Source: CAYQCE01 sp964415885
GTDB taxonomy: Bacteria > Zixibacteria > MSB-5A5 > JAABVY01 > JAHJOQ01
Direction: 5' to 3'
DNA length: 12,006 bases
Assembly (NCBI GenBank): GCA_964415885.1
Contig: CAYQCE010000074.1
Span: 1 to 12,006, forward strand
The notes below the pieces were generated by a model, which searched no databases, had not been told where the DNA came from, and worked only from the letters and a program-made list of their open reading frames with translations. The position numbers and the translations under genes were made by a program. The number at the start of each line of letters is the position of its first letter. Within the stretch, counting starts at the first letter, position 1. Shown here piece after piece: positions 4,756 to 12,006 of this stretch.

Positions 4756-7323
4756 TCACAATGCTTCCGCGAGGACCTTCTCGAGGTCTTTGAGCGTGAA
4801 GTTCTCCTTCGTTCCGCCCTGTGCAAATGTATCCTTGCCGCCTCCACGTCCGGAGAAGGCCTCGTTGAACCGGGCGATGACCTCTTTCGCACCCTTGCCT
4901 TCACCGATCGCCGCCCTGGAAGCGGTCACAAAATAGCTCGAATTCTGTTTCAGTCCTATCACGATCGCGCGTTTATCGCTCTTGACGTTGTCGAGATATT
5001 GCTGCGCCTCGCCACGGTCTTCGACTTCGGCGACGCGATAGAAGAAATCGCCCTTCTGCCTGAGATCGCTCAGGTGCTGCTTGATCTTCTGATCTCCCTC
5101 GGACTGCCGCGTGCGTTTCAGCTCCTTCTGCTGTTCTTTCAGTTTTTTGCTGAGATTTTCGACACGCTCGGCGATCTCCTCCGGCGCAACTTTGAGCATA
5201 TTGGCAACGCGATTCAAGTTCGCTCGGTAGTCAGCCGCAAGATCGTACGCCCCTTCGCCGGTCACAGCCTCCATCCGGCGCATCCCGGCGGCGATAGCGG
5301 TTTCCTGTGTGATCACCATCATCCCGATCTCGCCGGTTCGGCTGACATGCGTTCCGCCGCAGAGTTCGCGCGAGACACCGTCACCGATCTGCACGACTCT
5401 GACCTCATCACCGTACTTCTCGCCGAAAAGCGCCATCGCTCCTGACTCTTTGGCTTTCTCGATCGACATTATACTCCAGCCAACAGGATAGTCCTGCAGG
5501 ATCATCCGGTTGACCCGACGTTCGATCTCATGAATCTGCTCTTCGGTCGTGGCCTTGAAGTGGCTGAAATCGAAACGGAAACGATCCGGCGCAACTAGTG
5601 AGCCTGCCTGCTGGACGTGCTCCCCGAGCACTTCGCGCAACGCCTTGTGCAAGAGATGCGTGGCGGTATGATTCCGCTGGGTTGACTTCTGACGTTCCCC
5701 GTCGACATCCGCCTCGATCTTCTTGTTCACGAAGTCGTTGATATCGCCTTTGACATTCCTGCCGATATGAAGAATCGCCTCGCCTGCCTTCTGCGTATCC
5801 TGTACTTCAAACTCAAGCCCCTCGGCGCAGAGAGTGCCCGTATCGCCGACCTGTCCACCGGCCTCGGCATAGAATGGCGTCCGGTCGAGCAGAACCTCGT
5901 AGCCGCCATCCTCGCGCGGATTCACAGAAATCACCGTAGCTTCGAGTCTCCATCTGTCGTCATAACCCGCAAACTCTGTCTCCGCGTCGTACGATTCGAC
6001 TGAGAATGTCACTTCCCCCCGCGCGTCCTTCGAGCGTTTCTTCTGCTCGGCCATGCACTTCTCGAATCCTGACATATCGACCTTCAGATCGCGCTCACGC
6101 GCCATGACCTCGGTCAGATCGACCGGAAAACCGTACGTATCGTACAGCGTGAAAACATCCTCTCCCGGAATAGTGTCACCGCCCTGCGACTCGACCTTCT
6201 TCGCGACATCGGAAAAGAGCGACAGCCCCGTATCGAGGGTTTGATTGAATTTCTCTTCCTCGGACTTAATCAGCTCGGTGACCTGCGGAAGGCGGGCCTT
6301 CAGTTCCGGATAGGCATGCCCCATGACGTCTGACACAACGTCAGTCAGCTTGTATATGAACGGCTCCGCGACACCGAGCAACCTGCCGTGTCGTGCCGCT
6401 CTGCGGAGAATCCGACGGAGCACATACCCACGTCCATCATTCGATGGCACGGCGCCATCCGAGAATGCGAAAGTCAGCGCGCGGATATGATCGGCTATCA
6501 CCCGGAACGAGACTGTGCTCGATTCATCGCTGTATCTCCTGCGGGTAAGCTCTTCCGTGGCGCGGATTATCGGCATAAACAGGTCCGTCTCATAGTTGGT
6601 TTCGGTCTGCTGGAGCACGCAAGCTATCCGCTCGAGTCCGGCACCGGTGTCAACCGACGGCTTCGGAAGCGGGGAGACAATCCCCTTCTCGTCCTTATTG
6701 AACTGCATGAATACAAGATTGTATATCTCGATGAACCGGTCTGTTTCGCCGTTTACGACATCGTTCGGGCCGGTCCCGTACTTCTCGCCGCGGTCGTAGT
6801 GCAGCTCCGAGCACGGCCCATTCGGGCCGACATCGCCCATAGACCAGTAATTCTCTTTTTCGTCGAAACGAAGGACGCGTCCCTTGATCTCCGGAACGAT
6901 CTTCTCCCAGAGCTTATACGCCTCGTCATCATCCTCATATACTGTCGCCCAGAGCCTGTCTGCCGAGAGTCCGGCGTACTTAGTGGACCATTCCCAGGCG
7001 AACCTGATCGCCTCCTCCTTGAAATAGTCGCCGAATGAGAAGTTGCCGAGCATCTCGAAAAACGTATGATGACGCGCCGTCTCGCCCACATTCTCCAGGT
7101 CATTATGCTTGCCGCCCGCGCGGATACACTTCTGCGAGGAAGTCGCCCGCGAATACGGACGTTTCTCCTGGCCCGTGAACACTGCTTTAAACTGGTTCAT
7201 TCCCGCGTTCGCAAACAGGAGCGTGGAGTCATCGATCGGCACGAGCGAAGATGACTGCACTCGACGGTGATCGTGCTTCTCGAAATAGCTTAGAAATGAC
7301 TCTCTTATCTCGGCACTCTTCAT
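4756..7323 (-). CDS. alaS: Alanine-tRNA ligase
   Basis: Alanyl-tRNA synthetase, 855 residues, close to the usual about 870-880. It charges tRNA-Ala in the cytoplasm and edits mischarged Ser/Gly. The N-terminal class II catalytic core is complete: FANAGMNQFK (about 37-46), QKCIRAGGKHNDLENVG, and RHHTFFEMLGNFSFGDYFK (motif 2 region). The editing domain carries the zinc ligands His552 and His556 (HTATH), Cys655 and His659 (CGGTH). A short coiled coil (about 719-740, charged Lys/Glu heptads) leads to the C-terminal DHHA1/C-Ala domain with YFVTASR and RGGGKDTFAQGG. The start MKSAEIRESFLSYF is the normal family start, although its Shine-Dalgarno is weak (GGAT). It follows recX by 24 nt, an order seen in many bacteria (recA-recX-alaS). 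Confidence 0.98.
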   Translation of the reverse strand: MKSAEIRESFLSYFEKHDHRRVQSSSLVPIDDSTLLFANAGMNQFKAVFTGQEKRPYSRATSSQKCIRAGGKHNDLENVGETARHHTFFEMLGNFSFGDYFKEEAIRFAWEWSTKYAGLSADRLWATVYEDDDEAYKLWEKIVPEIKGRVLRFDEKENYWSMGDVGPNGPCSELHYDRGEKYGTGPNDVVNGETDRFIEIYNLVFMQFNKDEKGIVSPLPKPSVDTGAGLERIACVLQQTETNYETDLFMPIIRATEELTRRRYSDESSTVSFRVIADHIRALTFAFSDGAVPSNDGRGYVLRRILRRAARHGRLLGVAEPFIYKLTDVVSDVMGHAYPELKARLPQVTELIKSEEEKFNQTLDTGLSLFSDVAKKVESQGGDTIPGEDVFTLYDTYGFPVDLTEVMARERDLKVDMSGFEKCMAEQKKRSKDARGEVTFSVESYDAETEFAGYDDRWRLEATVISVNPREDGGYEVLLDRTPFYAEAGGQVGDTGTLCAEGLEFEVQDTQKAGEAILHIGRNVKGDINDFVNKKIEADVDGERQKSTQRNHTATHLLHKALREVLGEHVQQAGSLVAPDRFRFDFSHFKATTEEQIHEIERRVNRMILQDYPVGWSIMSIEKAKESGAMALFGEKYGDEVRVVQIGDGVSRELCGGTHVSRTGEIGMMVITQETAIAAGMRRMEAVTGEGAYDLAADYRANLNRVANMLKVAPEEIAERVENLSKKLKEQQKELKRTRQSEGDQKIKQHLSDLRQKGDFFYRVAEVEDRGEAQQYLDNVKSDKRAIVIGLKQNSSYFVTASRAAIGEGKGAKEVIARFNEAFSGRGGGKDTFAQGGTKENFTLKDLEKVLAEAL

Positions 7324-7347
7324 ATCTTGTCTATCCGGAGTTTGAGT

Positions 7348-8001
7348 TCAGTCTTCAGAATCGGCGGTCTCTCTGATGAATCTATCGGCCGCGCGACGAA
7401 TGTCATCGGGATCAAACCCGCGATACCGCAAAAAATTGTATATTTTCCGCTTAGTGTCAACCGAATTCTCCTGAAGGAACTTTCGGCGGTGCTTTAACAA
7501 AAGGTCAAACGCGGTCTCGGACTGATCTGTTCCGTCGAGAGCGTCATCCAGTACCCGATTCGCCACCTGCTTTCTGACACCCTTCTGATAAAGCTCCATC
7601 TCCAGCATTCGTCGACCGCGTGGTTTCAACCGTAGACGGTTCTCCACCCACTGTCGGGCAAACTCCTCATCTGACAGCAGATTCTTTGCTTTGAATTCGC
7701 TGATCAAATTCTCGATCTCGGCGGCGGGGAATTTCTTCTCCCGAAGCTTGTCGCGGATTTCTTTCTCGGATCTGGGACGATATGATAGAAGTCGGAACGC
7801 TGTCTCGCGGAGTTTTCGGGCAGAGAAGTAATCGATCAGCTCATCGTACTCAAGCTCAGTAAGCGATCGTCCCTCTTTGATATTCAGCGCGTGTATGTCG
7901 TCGAAATGTGCGGAGAACGCGAACCTCGAGTCAATGTAGATTGAATACCGGTTCGCAACTCTTCTCGACTGATTTACTTTTGTAATCCGATGCCCACTCA
8001 A
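7348..8001 (-). CDS. recX: Regulatory protein RecX
   Basis: RecX, 217 residues, made of three-helix repeats that bind in the groove of RecA filaments and limit or modulate them. Seen: the typical SYRPRSEKEIRDKLREKKF segment (about 73-91), the repeat LLSDEEFARQWVENRLRLKPRGRRMLEMEL, and the last repeat YNFLRYRGFDPDDIRRAAD. The start is TTG, overlapping the recA stop as TTGA. With only a weak GA-rich Shine-Dalgarno (AGAAGAA) it is probably translated by coupling from recA at a lower level, as fits a negative modulator. No in-frame ATG nearby gives a better N-terminus. It is directly followed by alaS after 24 nt. Confidence 0.93.
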   Translation of the reverse strand: MSGHRITKVNQSRRVANRYSIYIDSRFAFSAHFDDIHALNIKEGRSLTELEYDELIDYFSARKLRETAFRLLSYRPRSEKEIRDKLREKKFPAAEIENLISEFKAKNLLSDEEFARQWVENRLRLKPRGRRMLEMELYQKGVRKQVANRVLDDALDGTDQSETAFDLLLKHRRKFLQENSVDTKRKIYNFLRYRGFDPDDIRRAADRFIRETADSED

Positions 8002-9065
8002 TTCTTCTCGGCCGCGGCTTCCTGCTCTTCCTTACCGGCTTTCTTGTCGCCGTTATCGCCCGGCTTCGGGAAAAGCTCCTCTCTTACCTTTGAGGCAATC
8101 TCATCGCGGAGATTTGGGTTGTCCGTGAGGAACTCCTTGACGTTCTCGCGGCCCTGACCCAGGCGGTCGCTGCCGTAAGAGTACCATGATCCCGATTTCT
8201 CGATAATGCCCTTATCGGCGGCAATATCGATCAGCTCACCCTCGAGCGATATTCCATGACCGTAGATTATGTCGAATTCGGCTTCGCGGAACGGCGGAGC
8301 TACCTTGTTTTTGACAACCTTCACACGAGTCCGCGCGCCGATCATTTGGTCGCCATCCTTGAGCGCGGCGATACGGCGGATATCGAGACGAACTGATGAA
8401 TAGAATTTAAGGGCGTTTCCGCCGGTTGTCGTCTCGGGATTGCCGAACATGACGCCGATCTTCATTCGGATCTGATTTATGAAAAGCAGACAGGTCTTCG
8501 ACTTCGACACGTTAGCCGTCAGCTTACGCAGCGCCTGCGACATAAGCCGCGCCTGGAGCCCCATGTGCGCGTCGCCCATCTCGCCCTCGATCTCCGCACG
8601 CGGAACGAGCGCCGCAACCGAGTCGACAACGACAACATCGACAGCGCCGGAACGGACGAGCGTATCGGCTATCTCGAGCGCCTGCTCGCCATGATCCGGC
8701 TGCGATATCAGCAGTTTGTCGATATCGACACCGAGTGCGCGAGCGTACGTGGCATCGAGAGCGTGCTCCGCGTCGATAAAAGCCGCGATTCCGCCCTTCC
8801 TCTGTGCGTCCGCAATGATATGAAGCGCGAGCGTGGTCTTGCCCGATGCCTCCGGACCGTATATCTCTATAACTCTGCCTCTCGGCACACCCCCGACTCC
8901 GAGAGCATAATCGAGACCGATCGAGCCGGTCGAAATCGCGGAGAGACCTTCGATCTTCTGGTCCGACCCGAGCCACATTATCGAGCCCTTGCCGAACTGG
9001 CGCTCTATCTGAGAGACCGCCTGATCGAGTGCTTTCTTCTTATCCGGTGTACCCTGACTCCCCAT
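7998..9065 (-). CDS. recA: DNA recombinase RecA
   Basis: RecA, 355 residues, the ATP-dependent strand-exchange protein of homologous recombination and the DNA damage signal. Walker A is GPEASGKTT (70-78), the catalytic glutamate region FIDAEHALD (96-104), and Walker B VVVVDSVAAL. Loop L1 is EIEGEMGDAHMG and loop L2 GNPETTTGGNALKF, all intact. A detail is SQPDHGEQ, where the more usual residue is Thr in SQPDTGEQ. The C-terminus is rich in Lys/Glu and Ala (KKAGKEEQEAAAEKN) rather than the acidic tail of the E. coli protein. The ATG is preceded by GGAGGAG with 5-nt spacing. It follows thpR by 16 nt, so there is no room for a private promoter except inside thpR, and I see no LexA-type palindrome close by. 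Confidence 0.98.
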   Translation of the reverse strand: MGSQGTPDKKKALDQAVSQIERQFGKGSIMWLGSDQKIEGLSAISTGSIGLDYALGVGGVPRGRVIEIYGPEASGKTTLALHIIADAQRKGGIAAFIDAEHALDATYARALGVDIDKLLISQPDHGEQALEIADTLVRSGAVDVVVVDSVAALVPRAEIEGEMGDAHMGLQARLMSQALRKLTANVSKSKTCLLFINQIRMKIGVMFGNPETTTGGNALKFYSSVRLDIRRIAALKDGDQMIGARTRVKVVKNKVAPPFREAEFDIIYGHGISLEGELIDIAADKGIIEKSGSWYSYGSDRLGQGRENVKEFLTDNPNLRDEIASKVREELFPKPGDNGDKKAGKEEQEAAAEKN

Positions 9066-9070
9066 TTTAT

Positions 9071-9077
9071 CTCCTCC
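9071..9077 (-). promoter_or_regulatory. Strong ribosome binding site of recA
   Basis: GGAGGAG on the minus strand, 5 nt before the ATG at 9065. It is among the strongest Shine-Dalgarno sequences in this gene run (only gmhA's GGAGG is comparable), consistent with RecA being made in larger amounts than its co-transcribed neighbours. Confidence 0.9.
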
Positions 9078-9081
9078 ACAC

Positions 9082-9645
9082 TTAAGCGTTTAACTCGAAT
9101 CTCCTTAGCGGCGTGTAGATCGGACCAGTCGGCGTCAGATCGCTCTTGAAAAACACGACTTCCGAAACAGCCGCGCCCGGCGAATCGAACCTAATCTTCT
9201 CAAGATCGTCCGTGACCAGCCGTATATTCTTGTTATTCTTAACACGCCCGATTGTCACATGCGCAGAGAACTTGCGCTTCTCCGGCTCGAAGCCGAACGG
9301 CTCCACAGCCTTCTCTATCTTCGCTGCAATATCTTTCAAGCTATCATATCCCGATTCTATACCCGCCCAGATCACACGCGGCGGCTTCCGCGGCGGAAAC
9401 TGTCCGAGACCGGCGAGTTTCATCTCAAACCGGCGGGATTCCTGCAGTGCATCCTCAATAGCATCAAAAATTGCGGGCAGATTCTCCTCCGCCATATCGC
9501 CCAGAAACTTGAGCGTAATATGCATATTCTTCGGATCGACCCATTTGACCCTGACATCGTGACTGCTCAGTCTGTCGAGCACTTCCGCCACTCTGTCTCG
9601 CTGATCATCCGATATTCTGACCGCGATAAACGCTCTTATCCTCAT
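9082..9645 (-). CDS. thpR: RNA 2',3'-cyclic phosphodiesterase (ThpR/LigT)
   Basis: A 187-residue protein of the 2H phosphoesterase superfamily (LigT/ThpR). Family members hydrolyse 2',3'-cyclic phosphate ends of RNA and can join tRNA halves by 2'-5' links in vitro. The two catalytic HxT(L/I) motifs are His42-Ile-Thr-Leu and His129-Val-Thr-Ile, at the expected separation. The start MRIRAFIAVRI matches the family N-terminus, so the 41-nt overlap with the end of cinA is real. GGGAAG lies just before the ATG. A cinA-ligT-recA order is known from Deinococcus radiodurans, where the genes form a damage-inducible operon. That gives a precedent for a link with DNA repair, though the molecular role there is not settled. 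Confidence 0.93.
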   Translation of the reverse strand: MRIRAFIAVRISDDQRDRVAEVLDRLSSHDVRVKWVDPKNMHITLKFLGDMAEENLPAIFDAIEDALQESRRFEMKLAGLGQFPPRKPPRVIWAGIESGYDSLKDIAAKIEKAVEPFGFEPEKRKFSAHVTIGRVKNNKNIRLVTDDLEKIRFDSPGAAVSEVVFFKSDLTPTGPIYTPLRRFELNA

Positions 9646-10885
9646 CGTACTTCCCGAGTATTCTCTGCCTCAGCAGATATAACGCCGTGTTGGCGGATCG
9701 AACTCTAACAACGTCACGATCACCGGAGAACCGTGCTTTCTTGACAACTACGCCATCCTCGTCCGCGATACCGATGTAGACGAGACCCACCGGTTTCTCC
9801 TCAGTCCCCCCACCTGGACCGGCTATGCCTGACACCGAAACTGCGTAGTCGCTTCCGGCAAGGAGACGCATCCCCTCGGCCATCTCGCGAGCGACCTCCT
9901 CGGAGACCGCACCGTAGTTTTCGAGAGTTGACTGTTTGACACCGAGACGATTCATCTTCGACTCGTTCGAATACGTCACAGCTCCCTGCAGAAAATAGAC
10001 ACTGCTGCCCGGCTGATCGGTAAGCATCTTGGCGATCAATCCGCCGGTGCATGACTCCGCAGTGGCGACCGTAACCGCCTTCTCCATCAGAGTTCCGGTC
10101 ACGCTGTCGAGGAGTCTCTCCGAGTCGATTGAGAACACATGTTCCTTCACAATCTCATACAGCTTTTCGAAATTCCTGTCAATCACTTCCTGAGCTTTCT
10201 CCTCGGTTTCCGCCTCGGTACGGAGCCTGAGGACAACTCCGGCATACGACGGCAGATACGCGAGCCTGGCGCACTCGGGTTTGAAACCGGCATCATCGAT
10301 CTTTTCGGCGAGCTTTGATTCCGGAATTCCGAATGTCGATATCGAACGGAAAATGATCGCCCTGCCGGTGCCGCGCTCTTTCAGGTACGGTATCAGCTTC
10401 TCGTTCATGAGTTTCCGCATCTCCGACGGCACACCCGCCATCGAGCAGAAGACATTCCCGTCCCGATCGAACAAAATCCCCGGCGCTGTGCCGAGCGAGT
10501 TTTCGAGAAGGGTGGCGTCCTTCGGCTGCAGCGCCATACCGCGAACCAGATCGGACATTTCGATCCCCAACTCACGGTATCTCTGTTCAAGGCTCTTCGC
10601 TATTCTCGGATCCTCGACCAGCTCGGTATCGAACACGCGGGCTATCACACCTTTCGTGATATCATCCTCAGTCGGTCCGAGTCCACCGGTAGTCAACACG
10701 ACATCGTAGTTGGCGAGGCCGTCACGGATCTCGCGCTCCATATCCTCGGCATTGTCACCGACAGAGCAGCGTTTCTTGACGTCTATTCCGATTCCAATGA
10801 GTTCCTTGGAGATGAACGCCGCATTCGTATCGACCGTAGCGCCCGAAAGAATCTCATCACCTATTGTGATTATTATCGCATCCAT
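9605..10885 (-). CDS. cinA: CinA family protein (COG1058 plus NMN amidohydrolase domain)
   Basis: A 426-residue CinA of normal length. The N-terminal MoaB/MogA-like (COG1058) domain has GDEILSGATVDTN (9-21) and TTGGLGPTEDDITK (65-78), a fold with ADP-ribose pyrophosphatase activity in studied CinA proteins. The C-terminal CinA/PncC domain has AESCTGG (276-282) and SGIAGPGGGT (about 352-361). It typically deamidates nicotinamide mononucleotide for NAD recycling. Both active sites look complete. The last about 13 residues (after RQRILG, to QNIG) lie beyond the usual family end and are encoded in the 41-nt overlap with thpR. The gene starts 3 nt after the pgpA stop triplet and has only a weak Shine-Dalgarno (GAG), which suggests coupling to pgpA. 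It is upstream of recA, as in many bacteria where cinA and recA are co-transcribed. Confidence 0.95.
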   Translation of the reverse strand: MDAIIITIGDEILSGATVDTNAAFISKELIGIGIDVKKRCSVGDNAEDMEREIRDGLANYDVVLTTGGLGPTEDDITKGVIARVFDTELVEDPRIAKSLEQRYRELGIEMSDLVRGMALQPKDATLLENSLGTAPGILFDRDGNVFCSMAGVPSEMRKLMNEKLIPYLKERGTGRAIIFRSISTFGIPESKLAEKIDDAGFKPECARLAYLPSYAGVVLRLRTEAETEEKAQEVIDRNFEKLYEIVKEHVFSIDSERLLDSVTGTLMEKAVTVATAESCTGGLIAKMLTDQPGSSVYFLQGAVTYSNESKMNRLGVKQSTLENYGAVSEEVAREMAEGMRLLAGSDYAVSVSGIAGPGGGTEEKPVGLVYIGIADEDGVVVKKARFSGDRDVVRVRSANTALYLLRQRILGKYDEDKSVYRGQNIG

Positions 10886-10887
10886 TG

Positions 10888-11337
10888 CTATCTCGTGATG
10901 TGTACTACTATCTGCAAGAGTATGTTTGCATAGATTCCGGCCACGATATCATCCGCTGTTATACCCCAGCCGGACTTGAGACTCTCCGCCTGACGGGCCG
11001 GTGGTGGTTTGAGAACATCCATCGCCCGAAAGAACAGAAAGCCCAGTACATAATAATACCATACTCTCGGCACAAAAACAAGAGTCACGAGGATTCCGGC
11101 GATCTCGTCGATCACTATAGGTTTGCCGTCATGCCCGTAGAAACATTCCGCCTTGGTCGCCAGATGAACCGACAGTGCGGTTACCGCTGCGGCTATCGCG
11201 ATCTGGTAAGGCCAATCCACCTGGAAGAGGAAAATTGCGAGGACAAATCCGGGGAGAGTCCCCCACGTTCCGGGGAACGGTTTCATCTCGCCTGTATAGA
11301 ATCCGGTTGCGAAAAATCGTATGAGCGAGTTTGTCAT
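10888..11337 (-). CDS. pgpA: Phosphatidylglycerophosphatase A
   Basis: PgpA, 149 residues, an inner-membrane phosphatase that turns phosphatidylglycerophosphate into phosphatidylglycerol. Conserved signatures: KPFPGTWGTLPG (19-30), VIDEIAG (75-81, with Asp77-Glu78 as metal-binding candidates) and DDIVAGIYAN (129-138). Hydrophobic stretches at about 31-63, 82-105 and 130-146 fit a multi-pass membrane protein. Start ATG lies 1 nt after the pgsA stop, so PgsA and PgpA, the two successive enzymes of the pathway, are tightly coupled. Confidence 0.93.
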   Translation of the reverse strand: MTNSLIRFFATGFYTGEMKPFPGTWGTLPGFVLAIFLFQVDWPYQIAIAAAVTALSVHLATKAECFYGHDGKPIVIDEIAGILVTLVFVPRVWYYYVLGFLFFRAMDVLKPPPARQAESLKSGWGITADDIVAGIYANILLQIVVHITR

Positions 11338-11338
11338 G

Positions 11339-11926
11339 CTACCAGATCATTCCCTTGAGAAGATAGAAATTCTTGATCACGTAATCGAGTCCGGTCCACA
11401 CCGTGACTACCATCGTCGCAAACAACATAACATCGAAAGCCACTATAACGTTCGGATCACCGAAAAGTCCCCATTCGATTCCGCAGGCGGGAAGGAAAGT
11501 CTTGAGATTGATAAACCCGAGTATCACGCCGACCACTATCATCTGCATGAATGTCTTGACCTTGGCGAATCCGCTGGTTTGGATAACCACACCCTTGTAG
11601 GCAGCGAGCGAGCGGAGGCCGGTAATGAAAAAGTCGCGCACAATTATCGGTACCACCATCCATGACTTGGCGTAACCAAGCGCGATGAACGCGATAAGCG
11701 CGGATGATACGAGGATTTTGTCGGCGAGCGGGTCCATGAACTTGCCGAACCCGGTCATGATGTTGTATTTACGCGCCAGCCAGCCGTCGACAAGATCGGT
11801 CAGCGCGGCGAGCACGAAGATAATAAGCGCGGCGAGACGGGCATACACCGAGTCGATCAGAAAGAAGAATACGAACAGCGGGGCCAGGAATATCCGTATC
11901 AATGTCAACCGATTCGGCCAGTTCAT
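11339..11926 (-). CDS. pgsA: CDP-diacylglycerol-glycerol-3-phosphate 3-phosphatidyltransferase
   Basis: PgsA, 195 residues, an integral membrane enzyme that makes phosphatidylglycerophosphate from CDP-diacylglycerol and glycerol 3-phosphate. The CDP-alcohol phosphotransferase signature is perfect: Asp44-x2-Asp47-Gly48-x2-Ala51-Arg52-x8-Gly61-x3-Asp65-x3-Asp69. The start MNWPNRLTLIRIFLAPLFV is the standard family N-terminus. Several hydrophobic segments (about 8-26, 29-45, 72-98, 125-142, 160-183) indicate multiple membrane passes. GGGAG lies 4 nt before the ATG. A sigma70-like promoter ends about 36 nt upstream of the ATG, so this appears to be the first gene of the long operon. Confidence 0.96.
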   Translation of the reverse strand: MNWPNRLTLIRIFLAPLFVFFFLIDSVYARLAALIIFVLAALTDLVDGWLARKYNIMTGFGKFMDPLADKILVSSALIAFIALGYAKSWMVVPIIVRDFFITGLRSLAAYKGVVIQTSGFAKVKTFMQMIVVGVILGFINLKTFLPACGIEWGLFGDPNVIVAFDVMLFATMVVTVWTGLDYVIKNFYLLKGMIW

Positions 11927-11962
11927 ACCACTCCCGTTGAATAGCGTTTCAAGAACGGCTCT

Positions 11963-11991
11963 ATCCTACCCGAATTTTGGAGATTAGTCAA
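11963..11991 (-). promoter_or_regulatory. Predicted sigma70-type promoter of the pgsA operon
   Basis: On the minus strand, TTGACT (11986-11991; 5 of 6 to the -35 consensus) is separated by exactly 17 nt from TAGGAT (11963-11968; 4 of 6 to the -10 consensus). Expected transcription start is about 11956, giving a leader of about 30 nt to the pgsA ATG at 11926. It is the best-matching promoter I noticed in the window and sits where the long leftward gene run begins. No operator or riboswitch is apparent in the short leader. Confidence 0.6.
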
Positions 11992-12006
11992 TCGGTTTGT
12001 TGCGGG

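Noticed and set aside
6388..7038. A 216-residue plus-strand frame inside alaS
   Set aside because: It overlaps the most conserved catalytic part of AlaS in antisense and has no family features.

Overview
The window is a compact, leftward-transcribed block of mostly conserved bacterial housekeeping genes, followed at its left end by a gene-free, repeat-rich stretch. All eleven protein genes lie on the minus strand, so the biological reading order is from right to left. Base composition and codon use look even across the coding part, and nothing there suggests recent transfer. The gene set is bacterial: RecA, AlaS, PgsA, PgpA and CinA are all bacterial types. The presence of an archaeal/Bacteroidetes-type geranylgeranylglyceryl-phosphate synthase homologue suggests the FCB (Fibrobacteres-Chlorobi-Bacteroidetes) superphylum or a related uncultured phylum such as Zixibacteria. 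That placement is an inference from gene content, not a measured phylogeny.

Layout from right to left: a good sigma70-like promoter (about 11963-11991) precedes pgsA (phosphatidylglycerophosphate synthase) and pgpA (phosphatidylglycerophosphatase A). Then come cinA, thpR (2',3'-cyclic phosphodiesterase/LigT), recA, recX and alaS. Next are a GGGP-synthase/PcrB-family gene, a gmhA-like sedoheptulose-7-phosphate isomerase and a GNAT acetyltransferase. The gaps are 1-24 nt, or the genes overlap by 4 or 41 nt, so these ten genes look like one long transcription unit with several translationally coupled pairs (cinA/thpR, recA/recX, GGGPS/gmhA). After a 155-nt gap that holds a small inverted repeat just ahead of a good ribosome binding site comes a separately spaced gene. 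It encodes a cytoplasmic S9-family prolyl oligopeptidase/acylaminoacyl peptidase.

The left 406 nt contain no credible gene. They hold an exact 109-bp direct repeat (1-109 and 229-337), each copy carrying two adjacent perfect hairpins. Between the copies is a family of palindromic elements (115-150 and 159-207), with a decayed third piece at 341-357. The sequence differences between the palindromic copies keep base pairing, which points to a structured, multi-copy intergenic repeat.

Functionally, the run combines membrane phospholipid synthesis (pgsA, pgpA, and the ether-lipid-type GGGPS homologue), DNA repair (recA, recX), tRNA charging (alaS), NAD/nucleotide housekeeping (cinA) and possibly heptose supply (gmhA). 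No defence system, CRISPR array, transposase, tRNA or rRNA was found. The two points most worth following up are the archaeal-type lipid gene co-directional with bacterial phosphatidylglycerol genes, and the repeat cluster.
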